Origin: Stenotrophomonas sp. NA06056
GTDB taxonomy: Bacteria; Pseudomonadota; Gammaproteobacteria; Xanthomonadales; Xanthomonadaceae
Direction: 5' to 3'
Assembly (NCBI RefSeq): GCF_013364355.1
Contig: NZ_CP054931.1
Location: forward strand, 4,329,501-4,393,500
DNA length: 64,000 nt
The notes beneath the pieces were generated by a model. It had not been told where the DNA came from, ran no database searches, and was given only the letters and a program-made list of their open reading frames with translations. Both the position numbers and the translations under genes were made by a program. Below are positions 18,025 to 26,948 of this stretch, piece by piece (the stretch's first letter is position 1; the number at the start of each line of letters is the position of its first letter).

Positions 18025-19208
18025 CGGCGCTCCAGTGCCAGCACGGCATTGCTGCCACCGAAGGCGAACGAATTGCTCAGCACACGCCGCGGCGACTGCT
18101 GCAGGAACGTTGCCGGAGCCACCAGCGGCAATGCCGGCAGCGCGGGATCGGCCACGCCGTCCCACCAGTGTGGCGGCAGCTGCTGCTGCGGGTTCTCGGC
18201 CAACAGGATCCAGCACAGCGCGGCTTCGATCGCGCCGGACGCGCCCAGCGTGTGCCCGGTCAGTGGCTTGGTCGAGCTGGCCGGCACATCGGTGCCCAGC
18301 ACCTGTGCCACCGCCAGGCTTTCCATCGCGTCGTTGTGGCCGGTCGCAGTGCCATGCAGGTTCACGTAGTCCACTTCCGAAGGCGCCCAACCGGCACGCT
18401 GCAGCGCCTGCTGCAGGGCGTCGATGGCGCCCAGGCCCTGCGGGTCCGGTGCGGACATGTGGTGCGCGTCGGCCGACTCGCCCCATCCCGCCAGGCTGAC
18501 CGGACCCGGCTCGCGGGTCAGCAGGAACAGTGCGGCACCCTCACCGATGTTGATCCCGCAGCGATGCTGCGAGAACGGATTACAGCGCACGGCGGAGACC
18601 GATTCGAGCGCGCTGAATCCAGCGACGGTGAACCGGCACAGGGAATCGGCGCCACCGGCGATGACCGCATCGACGATGCCCGAACGCAGCATGCGCGCGG
18701 CCGACATCAACGCCTTGGCGCTGGACGAGCAGGCCGTGGACAGCGTCCAGGCTGGGCCCAGCGCACCGCTGCGCTCACGCACGAACTGCGCGGCGGTGCC
18801 CATTTCCTGCTGTGCGTAGTCGAACCCGTCGGGCCAATGGCCGTGCTCGGCGCGGGTACGCAGTGCCTGCTCCGATTCACCGATGCCCGAGGTACTGGTA
18901 CCCAGCACCACCGCCACGCGTTCGGCACCATGACGGCTGATGGCATCGGCAACGGCCGGCGCGATCTGCGCCAGGGCGACGTCCAGCAGCGCGTTGTTGC
19001 GGCCACGCAGGGACACCGGCAGCGCTTCCAGCGTCGGTAACGGGCTGTGCACTTCGCCCAGCGCCAGGGTGCGACCCGGCAGCAGGGTGGTGTTGTCGCT
19101 CAGCCCGCCGGGCGCGTCGTCAAACAACGCAGCCGCCACCGCAGCGCGGCCCTCGCCCAGCGCACAGACCACGCCGAGGTCGTTGAGGAAAATGGGCGCG
19201 CTTTTCAT
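18021..19208 (-). CDS. beta-ketoacyl-ACP synthase (second), aryl-polyene cluster
   Basis: Ketosynthase of 395 residues with the active cysteine at C160 (TLSTACSSSAKAL), a histidine in NLHGTATGHND and another in PLTGHTLGASG. It is divergent from the other ketosynthase of the cluster and lacks some N-terminal FabF residues, resembling the ApeO branch. It would act with the chain-length-factor-like protein encoded at 31269-32015 or the other ketosynthase. The ATG at 19208 shares one base with the stop of the lipoprotein gene (TAATG). Confidence 0.9.
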   Translation of the reverse strand: MKSAPIFLNDLGVVCALGEGRAAVAAALFDDAPGGLSDNTTLLPGRTLALGEVHSPLPTLEALPVSLRGRNNALLDVALAQIAPAVADAISRHGAERVAVVLGTSTSGIGESEQALRTRAEHGHWPDGFDYAQQEMGTAAQFVRERSGALGPAWTLSTACSSSAKALMSAARMLRSGIVDAVIAGGADSLCRFTVAGFSALESVSAVRCNPFSQHRCGINIGEGAALFLLTREPGPVSLAGWGESADAHHMSAPDPQGLGAIDALQQALQRAGWAPSEVDYVNLHGTATGHNDAMESLAVAQVLGTDVPASSTKPLTGHTLGASGAIEAALCWILLAENPQQQLPPHWWDGVADPALPALPLVAPATFLQQSPRRVLSNSFAFGGSNAVLALERR

Positions 19209-19747
19209 TACTGGCCCGCCATGTCGATCGATTCAATACGCAGCGTGTAGCCCTCGGCGCGGTTGTCCAGCTGCACGCTGCCATCGGCCAGGCGCTGCAG
19301 CTGCAGCCACACGGTGCCGTCGCGCGACAGGCTGCGCTGGCGGCCATCGTCACTCACCTGCCAACCCGCCGGCAGCGCGGCGGCAATGGCGTCCGTCGGC
19401 CACAGCGCAAACTGCAGATCGTCCAGCACGCGTTCGGCGCGCACCTGTGGCGGCAGCCACGGTGCGCGCTGCTGGGTCAGCTGCTGACCATCCCACTGCA
19501 GGCGCACGCCGGTCTGGCCCATCGCCTGCACGGCCAGCCGCACCTGCTGCGCGTCGGCCTCCAGCAGCGCGTCCAGATCACGCGCGTGGCTGCCGAAGCG
19601 GAAGTGCAGCTGCTGCTGCAGGGCCAACGGCGCCGGCAGGCTGGACGGTGCCAGCCGCAACGGCGGCAGTTCGACCAGCGGTCGCGGCATGCGGCTGGCG
19701 CAGGCGGCCAGCAGCAGGCACAGCAGGACCGTGGTGATACGGAACAT
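19208..19747 (-). CDS. DUF3261-type outer-membrane lipoprotein, aryl-polyene cluster
   Basis: Lipoprotein of 179 residues. The signal MFRITTVLLCLLLAACAS has a lipobox (LAAC) with the acylated cysteine at residue 16. The mature domain matches what I know of DUF3261 proteins that accompany aryl-polyene clusters and may help place the pigment in the outer membrane together with the LolA-like carrier. Start chosen at 19747, directly at the signal peptide; it shares bases with the stop of the flavoprotein gene. Confidence 0.78.
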   Translation of the reverse strand: MFRITTVLLCLLLAACASRMPRPLVELPPLRLAPSSLPAPLALQQQLHFRFGSHARDLDALLEADAQQVRLAVQAMGQTGVRLQWDGQQLTQQRAPWLPPQVRAERVLDDLQFALWPTDAIAAALPAGWQVSDDGRQRSLSRDGTVWLQLQRLADGSVQLDNRAEGYTLRIESIDMAGQ

Positions 19748-21021
19748 CAAGCGCTGCACAATTCCTCCAGCACGCGCATGCGGCGGCCACTGTCGTCGGC
19801 CACATACGGATTGTTGGTGTCCCAGGCGTAGCCGGCCAGGATGGAGCTGATCATGTCGCGCACCTGCGGCTGCTGGTCGGGGTGGTAGATGATCTTCTGG
19901 AAGCCGCCCTCGTACCAGCTTTCGACGAAGCGGCGGAAGGTTTTCACGCCGGCACGGAGCGGAATCGAGAATTCGCTTTCCCAGTCGACGCTCTCGCCCG
20001 CGTAGCGGCGCTTCAGGCATTCGCTGGCCAGCTGCGCGGATTTGAACGCGATGGTGACGCCGGAGGAGAACACCGGATCGAGGAACTCGCCGGCGTTGCC
20101 CAGCAGCGCATAGCCCGGGCCCCACAGCGAGCTGACGTTGGCCGAATAACCGGTGATGCGGCGCACCGGCAGCACCGCCCATTCGGCATTGGCCAGCAGC
20201 GAGGTCAGGTTCGGGTCCTCGCCGACGATGGCCTGCAGCTTCTGCAGATCGTCGCCTTCGTAGCGTTCGAAGAACGACGGCTCGGCCACCACGCCCAGCG
20301 AGCAGCAGCCGTTGGAGAACGGAATCGTCCAGTACCAGACGTCGATGTGCTCGGGATGGGTGGTGATCAGGATCTTGTTGCGGTCGAAGTCCGCTTCGGC
20401 CGGAATGTTGTCACGCACGTGGCAGAAGATTGCGCCACGCACCGGGAAGTTGGACGGCGATTCCAGGTCCAGCAGGCGCGGCAACAGGCGCGCGAAACCG
20501 GAGGCGTCGAGGATGAAATCGGCTTCGATGCGGTACTCACTGCCATCCGGGCGGCGCACGCTCACCACTGGCTGTTCGCCCGGCTGGACCGCCAGCACTT
20601 CGTCGCCGAAGCGCAGGGTCGCGCCCATGCGCTCGGCGCCACGCGCCAGCACGTTGTCGAAGTCGGCACGCTGCACCTGGTAGGTGGTACCCCAGCCCGG
20701 CGAGAACTTCTTCCTGAAGTCGAACGCAGTGCGGGCTTCTCCGTGCACGAAGGCTGCGCCGTTCTTGTACTGGAAGCCCGCCTCGACCACATCCTGCAGC
20801 AGGCCTGCCGCTTCGATGTATTCCATGCTCTGCGGCAGCAGGCTCTCGCCGATGGAAAAGCGCGGGAAGTGCTGGCGCTCCAGCATCAGCACCTGGCGCC
20901 CCTGCTGGCGCAGCATCGCCGCGGCCACCGAACCGGCTGGGCCGGCGCCGATGATCAGGATTTCGGTACGTTCCACGTCTTCGTGGCTGGAAGAGTCAGC
21001 GGCATCCACAGCAGTAGTCAT
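19747..21021 (-). CDS. FAD-dependent halogenase-like oxidoreductase, aryl-polyene cluster
   Basis: Flavoprotein of 424 residues in the tryptophan-halogenase superfamily. The FAD loop IIGAGPAGSVAA is at residues 24-35. The halogenase motif WxWxIP is present as WYWTIP at 229-234, and a lysine (K86 in GFQYKNGAAF) lies where phenolic halogenases carry the catalytic lysine. A second flavin motif, GPGYALLGNAGEFLDPVFSSG, is near residue 300. Xanthomonadins of Xanthomonas are brominated, so halogenation of the aryl head group is plausible; related enzymes in other aryl-polyene clusters may instead act as plain oxidases. Confidence 0.8.
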   Translation of the reverse strand: MTTAVDAADSSSHEDVERTEILIIGAGPAGSVAAAMLRQQGRQVLMLERQHFPRFSIGESLLPQSMEYIEAAGLLQDVVEAGFQYKNGAAFVHGEARTAFDFRKKFSPGWGTTYQVQRADFDNVLARGAERMGATLRFGDEVLAVQPGEQPVVSVRRPDGSEYRIEADFILDASGFARLLPRLLDLESPSNFPVRGAIFCHVRDNIPAEADFDRNKILITTHPEHIDVWYWTIPFSNGCCSLGVVAEPSFFERYEGDDLQKLQAIVGEDPNLTSLLANAEWAVLPVRRITGYSANVSSLWGPGYALLGNAGEFLDPVFSSGVTIAFKSAQLASECLKRRYAGESVDWESEFSIPLRAGVKTFRRFVESWYEGGFQKIIYHPDQQPQVRDMISSILAGYAWDTNNPYVADDSGRRMRVLEELCSA

Positions 21022-21083
21022 CGGTGCGTCCTTGTTGCTCGATCAGGTGGAAAAGCGGAGGAATCGGAATGAAGCGTGTGCGC

Positions 21084-23429
21084 TCAGGCCGGCGGAGCGT
21101 CATGCGGCGGCGGCCGGAACAGCGGCGAGATCAGCCAGACCAGGCCGATGCCGAACAGCAGGGTGAGCCCGAACGCGCGCAGCGCCGGTGTCTGCGAAAG
21201 ACCCAGCAGGCCGAACGACAGCCAGGTGCTGGCCGCGCCCACGCACACCGCCAGCCAGGCACTGGCATCGCCGCGGTGCTCGATCAGGAAGATGCCGTAG
21301 TCGATGCCCATGCCCAGCAGCAGCATCAGCGCCAGCACGTTGAACAGCTGCAGCGGCTGGCCGAACAGGCCAAGCAATCCAAGAGTGAGCGCACCGGCGA
21401 CCAGGGTAGGGGCGAACACGCGCCAGGCCTGGCGCCGATAACGCAGCCAAAGCGCGCCGAACACCAGCACGATCCCGACCAGCAGCAGGCCGCCCATCAA
21501 CTTGCGGTAGTGGCCCAACAGCTGCGAGAAATCAGCGGTGCGGTCGACCCAGCGCACGCCGTCCAGACCATCGGCGGCACCACGCAGCGTCGTCAGCGCA
21601 TCGGCACGCGACAGGTCATCGACCATCACCACGCTGATCATCTGCCCGCCTACGTTGCCGACCCACAGGTGGCGGAACGGCTGCGATGCGGGCGAAGCGA
21701 GGAAGGCCTCTGCGCTCAGCGGCGCTGCTGCGAATGCAGGGCGCTGCAAGGGCTCGCCCACCGCTTCGCCGACCGCGGCCAGCACGCCCGGTTCCACCTT
21801 GGCGGTCAGCGCCGCATCGGCCTGCTGCCGCGCAGGCGACGGCAGCCAGTCGCTGATCGCGCGGTAACCGCCGATGCGCTTGTCGTTGGTCAGATCACGC
21901 AGGCGCGTGGTCAGCGCTTCTTCGCGTTGCAGCAGTTGTGCGGCGTCGCTGCCCTGCACCAGGTAGAACTGCGCCGGGCTGGGCATGCCCAACAGCTGGC
22001 TGAGACGAATCTGCTGGGCCATCAATGCCGGTGGCGACGACTGCAGGCTGCGCAGGTCATCGTTGCTCTGCAGTCGGGCGATGCCGACGGCAGACACCAG
22101 CGCGGCCACGCCGAGGAAGATCGCTACCCGGCGACGCCCGTGCAGGCGCGGGAAACGCTCCAGCGTATTGCCCAGCCACTGCGCGAAGCGGGTGGTCCGG
22201 ATCTCACCACCGTCCAGCCACGGGAACCAGAAGATCACCGTGAGGAACGCGGCGGCCAGACCGACCACCGAGAACAACGCCATCTGCCGCAGGCCGGGGA
22301 ACGGCGCCAGGCCCAACGCCAGGTACGCCAGCGCGCTGGTCAGCAGCGCCAGCCACAGTCCCGGCAGCAGATGCCGAAGCAGCTTCCAGCGGCGGTCGGC
22401 CGGCTCGGCCTGGCGCGAAGCGAACCAGTGGATGCCGTAGTCCTCGGCCACACCAACCAGCGACGCACCGAACACCAGGGTCAGCACGTGCACCTTGTCG
22501 AACACCAGCACGGTGACCGCCAGCGCCACACCGCAGCCGATCAGCAGCGAGGCGGCGACCAGCAGGATCGGCCGCAGCGAGCGGAACGCCAGCCACACCA
22601 GCAGCAGCACCGCCGCCAGCGAACCCCAGCCGATGGTGTTGATCTCCTGGTTGGCCTGCACGGCGGCCGCTTCGGCATGCAACGGCACGCCGGCATGCAG
22701 GATCTCCAGATCCGGCGCGGCGGCCTTGGCCGCCTGTCCGGCGCGCTCGAGCAGGCCATCCAGATGGCGCTCGCCATCGAGCCTGAAGGCCGAGCCCGGT
22801 GTATCGAACTGCAATGCCGCCCAGTGCTTGCCCTCTGCCTCCAGCAGACCGTCATCGCCCAGGCGCAGGCCGGAGCCCTGGGCCTGCTGCTGCCACCACT
22901 GCGGCCACAGCGACAACGGATCCTGCCGCCACTCGGTCAGGCGCGGCGCCCCCATCGGGCCGTACAGCGCGCCAAGTGCCTGTTCGGCCAGCGCACCCGG
23001 TTCGGCCTGCTGCAGCTGCTCGCGCTGGGCCGGGGTCAGCAGGCGGTCGCGGTACGGTGCGTAGAACGCACGCGCCTCATCGAACCAACCTTCAATCGAA
23101 CCACTGGGCACCAGCAGCGCACTGTCGGCATCACTGGCCATTGCCGCGGCGAATGCGGCCTGCGCGCGCTTGGCAGCGGCACCGTCGGTGCTGCCGAGCA
23201 GCACCACCACCTGCCGCGAGCTGCCATCGGCGATGCGCCGGGTGACGTCGCTGAGCAGGCGGTCGTGCGCGTCCTGCGGCAGCAGGGCGAGGATGTCGGT
23301 GTCGATCCGCGATTCCTGGCTCCACAGGCGCCACTGCTGCGCGCCCAGCACCAGCAACAGCAGCAGCCAGGCGAGACCCAGCCAGTGCCACCAGCGGCGC
23401 AGGCGATCCGGTGCGGCGCTGTCACTCAA
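21084..23429 (-). CDS. MMPL/RND-family exporter, aryl-polyene cluster
   Basis: Inner-membrane RND-type transporter of 781 residues. Two halves each have one helix, a large periplasmic domain and a block of five helices; the typical motif GMGIDYGIFLIEHRG lies in the second helix block and GVAEDYGIHWFAS in the first. It probably moves the finished aryl-polyene lipid across or out of the inner membrane, handing it to the LolA-like carrier encoded just downstream... that is, upstream in the transcript (its start at 23429 overlaps the LolA gene stop). Confidence 0.85.
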   Translation of the reverse strand: MSDSAAPDRLRRWWHWLGLAWLLLLLVLGAQQWRLWSQESRIDTDILALLPQDAHDRLLSDVTRRIADGSSRQVVVLLGSTDGAAAKRAQAAFAAAMASDADSALLVPSGSIEGWFDEARAFYAPYRDRLLTPAQREQLQQAEPGALAEQALGALYGPMGAPRLTEWRQDPLSLWPQWWQQQAQGSGLRLGDDGLLEAEGKHWAALQFDTPGSAFRLDGERHLDGLLERAGQAAKAAAPDLEILHAGVPLHAEAAAVQANQEINTIGWGSLAAVLLLVWLAFRSLRPILLVAASLLIGCGVALAVTVLVFDKVHVLTLVFGASLVGVAEDYGIHWFASRQAEPADRRWKLLRHLLPGLWLALLTSALAYLALGLAPFPGLRQMALFSVVGLAAAFLTVIFWFPWLDGGEIRTTRFAQWLGNTLERFPRLHGRRRVAIFLGVAALVSAVGIARLQSNDDLRSLQSSPPALMAQQIRLSQLLGMPSPAQFYLVQGSDAAQLLQREEALTTRLRDLTNDKRIGGYRAISDWLPSPARQQADAALTAKVEPGVLAAVGEAVGEPLQRPAFAAAPLSAEAFLASPASQPFRHLWVGNVGGQMISVVMVDDLSRADALTTLRGAADGLDGVRWVDRTADFSQLLGHYRKLMGGLLLVGIVLVFGALWLRYRRQAWRVFAPTLVAGALTLGLLGLFGQPLQLFNVLALMLLLGMGIDYGIFLIEHRGDASAWLAVCVGAASTWLSFGLLGLSQTPALRAFGLTLLFGIGLVWLISPLFRPPPHDAPPA

Positions 23430-24051
23430 AGCGGCGCGCCTCGTCGGCGTTCAACGTGGCCGGCGCTTCGCTCAGCGCCGTGAACTGGATGCGGGTGCGA
23501 TCCTGATTGGCTTCAACGATCTCGACCTGGCGCACGTAACGGTCGCCTTGCAGGGTCAGCGATTGGAATGCTTTGGCCAGCATCGCTGACTTCGGCGTCA
23601 GCTTCAGGCGCCAGCCCTGCCCTTCACGCGTGGCCTCGACGTTGAACTGGCTGGACAGCGCCTGCACGTCGCCGCTCATCAACGCGAACATGATCGCGTT
23701 GACCGAACGCATCGCCGGCTGCTGGCGCGCGTCCAGTTCGACGCGGCTGCTGCCATCGCGCTGGCGGCTGAGGATGCGGTCAGCGGTGACCACCACTTCG
23801 GACGGGAACGGCTTGAGCGTGGACCAGATCACGCCATGCTTGCGCGCGACCACGAACTGGCCCTGCGAGCGCAGCGGGTTCTTGAAGCCGCTGACCTGCT
23901 TTTCCTGGGTGAACTGCCCGCGCAGCACATCCGGCCGGGCCACCGCCTGGGTGATGGCATCGACGGCGGGATCGGCGCCCTGCACCAGCGGCGCAGCAAC
24001 CAGCAGCAGCGCGCACAGCAGCACGCGCGGAAGACGAAGGGATCGGATCAC
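23422..24051 (-). CDS. LolA-like periplasmic carrier, aryl-polyene cluster
   Basis: Predicted periplasmic protein of 209 residues with signal RSLRLPRVLLCALLLVAAPL. The mature start (AVDAITQAVARPDVLRGQF) and TQEKQVSGFKNPLRSQG are LolA-like, implying a lipid-binding half barrel. A GTG at 24051 is the best start: it overlaps the thioesterase stop (GTGA) and opens directly on the signal peptide. It would carry the pigment or its lipoprotein partner through the periplasm. It ends 8 bases inside the exporter gene. Confidence 0.82.
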   Translation of the reverse strand: MIRSLRLPRVLLCALLLVAAPLVQGADPAVDAITQAVARPDVLRGQFTQEKQVSGFKNPLRSQGQFVVARKHGVIWSTLKPFPSEVVVTADRILSRQRDGSSRVELDARQQPAMRSVNAIMFALMSGDVQALSSQFNVEATREGQGWRLKLTPKSAMLAKAFQSLTLQGDRYVRQVEIVEANQDRTRIQFTALSEAPATLNADEARRFE

Positions 24052-24479
24052 GGGGCAGGCACTCCAAGACGCTGCCACAGCACCGGCGGGCACTGGTACA
24101 GCATTTCCTTGCTGGCCGCGTCGACCGCGACCTGGATGGTCATTGCGCGGGTCAGCACCATGCCGCTCTCCGCATCGAGGATCTCGTATTCGATCTTCAG
24201 CCGGTTCTCCCACTCGACGATGCGCGAGCGCACGCGCAGTGCTTGGTTGAACAGCAGCGGCCGCACGTATTTCACCCGCGCATCGACCACCGGCCACAGA
24301 TAGCCCGATTCGAGCATCTGCGGATAGTCGTAGTCGTAGCGCTTCAGCAACGCACAACGGGCGATCTCGAAGTATTTGAAGTAGTTGCCATGCCAGACCA
24401 CGTTCATCGGGTCGCAGTCATGGAACGCAGGGGCCAGTTCGATTTCGCCGACCAGTTCGTTGCCTTCATTCACCGACAT
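24048..24479 (-). CDS. acyl-CoA/ACP thioesterase (hotdog fold), aryl-polyene cluster
   Basis: Thioesterase of 143 residues. The 4-hydroxybenzoyl-CoA thioesterase-type motif FHDCDPMNVVWHGNYFKYFE contains the catalytic aspartate. It would release or edit the polyene chain. The start at 24479 (MSVNEGNEL) falls inside the 3' end of the ammonia-lyase gene, a 14-base overlap, and the stop overlaps the LolA-like start. Confidence 0.88.
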   Translation of the reverse strand: MSVNEGNELVGEIELAPAFHDCDPMNVVWHGNYFKYFEIARCALLKRYDYDYPQMLESGYLWPVVDARVKYVRPLLFNQALRVRSRIVEWENRLKIEYEILDAESGMVLTRAMTIQVAVDAASKEMLYQCPPVLWQRLGVPAP

Positions 24480-26016
24480 ACAGCTCCCAGCGTTGCGCAC
24501 GGATCTCCACCAGCAGTTCCCGCAGTTCGCGATCCAGCGCGCGGTCCTCTTCGACCAGGGCGATGCGCTGCCCCAGGTCGGCGTACATGTCGGCCAGACT
24601 GCCATGCAGCTGCGCGTTCATGCCAACCCGTTCGCGCAGTGCCAGGCCCTGGCGGGCGGCGATCAGCATGGCCGCTACCACCTGTTCAGTCAGCTCGATG
24701 ACACGCAGGCAGTCGCGCGCGGCGATGGTGCCCATGCTGACCTTGTCCTGGTTGTGGCATTCGGTGGAGCGCGAGAACACGCTGGCCGGCATGGTCTGCT
24801 TCAGTGCCTCGGCCGTCCACGCCGAAACGCTGATCTGCAGGGCCTTCAGACCATGGTTGATCGCCGCGCGTGGACCGGTAGCCGCCGACAGGTTGGCCGG
24901 CAGGCCATGGTTGTAGCGGGCATCGACCACCAGCGCCAGCTGCCGGTCGAGCAGGTCGGCGATGTTGGCGACGGTGTTCTTCAACGTGTCCATCGCCAGC
25001 GCGATGTGGCCGCCGTAGAAGTGCCCGCCGTGCAGGATGCGCTCGCCGTCGGCATCGATCAGCGGGTTGTCGTTGGCGCTGTTCAGCTCGGTTTCGATCA
25101 GCTGGCGCAGGAACGGCAGGCTGTCCTCCAGCACGCCGATCACGTGCGGCGCGCAGCGCAGCGAATAGCGGTCCTGCAGCCGCTGTTCGTTGCGCGGCGG
25201 ACGCTCGCTGTGCAGGTCGCTGCGCAGGCGCGCGGCAATGCGCGACTGCCCCGGATGCGGCTTGGCGGCGAACAGGGTCTCGTCGAAGTGGTGCGCGTTG
25301 CCGTCGCTGGACAGAACGTTGAACGCCGTCAGGCGCGTGGCCATGCGTGCCAGGTAGTCGGCGCGCTGCCAGGCCAGGCAGGCCAGCCCGGTCATGACCG
25401 CCGTGCCGTTCATGATCGCCAGGCCTTCCTTCGGCCGCAGCTTCAGCGGGGTCATGCCGATCTTCGCCAGCACCTCGGCAGCCGGCTGCACGCGGCCGTC
25501 GTGCAGCACCTCGCGTTCGCCGCACAGCACCGCTGCCACGTACGACAGCGGGGTCAGGTCGCCACTGGCACCCACCGAGCCTTCGGCGGGAATCAACGGC
25601 AGCACATCGTGCTGCAGCAGCGTGGCCAGGCCCTCCAGCAACTGCACGCTGACGCCGGACATGCCGCGCACCAGCGAGGCCAGGCGCGCTGCCAGCACGG
25701 CGCGGGTCTCGGCCGGGTCCAGGTAACGGCCCAGGCCGCAGCCGTGGTAGGTGTACAGGTGGTGCGGCAATTCGGCGACCAGTGCCGGCGGAATGTTCAC
25801 CGTGCACGAATCACCGTAGCCGGTGGTCACGCCATAGATCACGCCATCTTCGCGCAGCAGGCGGTCGAGGAAGTCGGCACCACGCTGGATATGGGCGCGG
25901 AACGCCGGCACATCGCTCAGCGCGGCCTCGCACTTGCGCTGGGCCAGGGCGACCACGTCTTCGATGGTCAGCGGTGCATCGCCGAAACGGCACACGGGTA
26001 CGGCGTCAATCGTCAT
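24466..26016 (-). CDS. MIO-type aromatic amino acid ammonia-lyase, aryl-polyene cluster
   Basis: HAL/PAL/TAL-family lyase of 516 residues, probably cytosolic. The Ala-Ser-Gly triad that cyclises to the MIO electrophile is A150-S151-G152 (GSVGASGDLTPLSY) and the catalytic tyrosine is Y61 (VIYGVTTGYG). It could deaminate an aromatic amino acid to give the aryl starter, as tyrosine lyases do in flexirubin clusters. The selectivity position reads Y90-H91 (LYTYHGCGLG), not Ser-His of typical HAL, so the usual name histidine ammonia-lyase is doubtful. ATG at 26016 lies inside the preceding acyltransferase gene. Confidence 0.85.
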   Translation of the reverse strand: MTIDAVPVCRFGDAPLTIEDVVALAQRKCEAALSDVPAFRAHIQRGADFLDRLLREDGVIYGVTTGYGDSCTVNIPPALVAELPHHLYTYHGCGLGRYLDPAETRAVLAARLASLVRGMSGVSVQLLEGLATLLQHDVLPLIPAEGSVGASGDLTPLSYVAAVLCGEREVLHDGRVQPAAEVLAKIGMTPLKLRPKEGLAIMNGTAVMTGLACLAWQRADYLARMATRLTAFNVLSSDGNAHHFDETLFAAKPHPGQSRIAARLRSDLHSERPPRNEQRLQDRYSLRCAPHVIGVLEDSLPFLRQLIETELNSANDNPLIDADGERILHGGHFYGGHIALAMDTLKNTVANIADLLDRQLALVVDARYNHGLPANLSAATGPRAAINHGLKALQISVSAWTAEALKQTMPASVFSRSTECHNQDKVSMGTIAARDCLRVIELTEQVVAAMLIAARQGLALRERVGMNAQLHGSLADMYADLGQRIALVEEDRALDRELRELLVEIRAQRWELYVGE

Positions 26017-26947
26017 GAGGAGCCTGATCCCAGAAGGGGAAGAAATTGAACCAGTCCAGCGGGGACTGGATGACCTGGAGTTCCAGCCAGCGCGCGAAGC
26101 GCTGCGCCTGTTCGGCCAGTGCGGCGTCGCGCGAACCGCGCGGCAGCACCACGCGATCAGCGAATTGTTCGAATGCCACCCGATAGCCATCGCCCTCGTG
26201 CAGGCAGGACATGGTGTAGACCGGGCAGGCCAGCGCGGACGCCAGCACATAGGCGCCAATCGGGAATGGCGCACGGTGGCCGAGGAAATCGGCCATCACG
26301 CTGCGCCCGCCCTGCACTGGCACGCGGTCACCGACGATGGCGACGAAGCCACCCGAGGCGACTTTGTCGGCCAGCATCATCGCCGTAGCTGGGCCCATCT
26401 CGGTCACCTGCACCAGCTCCACCGCGGCCAGCGGATCCAGCCGCTGCAGCAGGCGGTTGAAGCGCTGCGCGTGCGCGGTATGCACCAGCACGGTGATGCG
26501 GAACCCTGGTACCTGTTCGGCCAGCACCTGGCACAGTTCCAGGCAGCCGATGTGCGCGGTCAGGATCAAGCCGCCTTCGCGGCGCGCGATCTTGCCCAGC
26601 ACCAGGTCGCGCTGCAGGCGGATACGCTCGGGCGGATAGCGACCGCCGAGGCCAAGGATCTTGTCCAGCATCGTGTCGGCGAAGCTGAAGAAATGGCGCA
26701 GGCTGTCGCGCCGGGTCGGCGCATGGCCCAGCGCACCGGTATGCGCCTGCAACCGCTGCAGATACTGCATCGAGGCCTGACGGCCGACGCGGTTGCCCAG
26801 CCAGTGGCAGGCCACCACCGGCCACACGCACAGGCGGAACGGCCAGCGCCCGAACCAGCGGTGCACCCAGCACAGGAACAGCACGCCGGCCACCGATGTC
26901 GATTCGCCGATGTCGGCCCAGTGCGGGGCGTGGTGTGCGCGGCGCAT
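26006..26947 (-). CDS. LpxL/LpxM-like lysophospholipid acyltransferase, aryl-polyene cluster
   Basis: Membrane-associated acyltransferase of 313 residues. It has the lauroyl-transferase-type HxxxxE motif in ILTAHIGCLELC and the downstream segment FVAIVGDRVPVQGG. An N-terminal hydrophobic stretch (VAGVLFLCWVHRWFG) would anchor it. It likely adds an acyl chain to the lipid that carries the aryl polyene. The ATG at 26947 is one base after the glycosyltransferase stop; the 3' end overlaps the ammonia-lyase start by 11 bases. Confidence 0.85.
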   Translation of the reverse strand: MRRAHHAPHWADIGESTSVAGVLFLCWVHRWFGRWPFRLCVWPVVACHWLGNRVGRQASMQYLQRLQAHTGALGHAPTRRDSLRHFFSFADTMLDKILGLGGRYPPERIRLQRDLVLGKIARREGGLILTAHIGCLELCQVLAEQVPGFRITVLVHTAHAQRFNRLLQRLDPLAAVELVQVTEMGPATAMMLADKVASGGFVAIVGDRVPVQGGRSVMADFLGHRAPFPIGAYVLASALACPVYTMSCLHEGDGYRVAFEQFADRVVLPRGSRDAALAEQAQRFARWLELQVIQSPLDWFNFFPFWDQAPHDD

Positions 26948-26948
26948 C

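Noticed and set aside
21024..23483. An 819-codon plus-strand gene
   Set aside because: Antisense to the exporter gene, whose membrane topology and RND motifs are clear.
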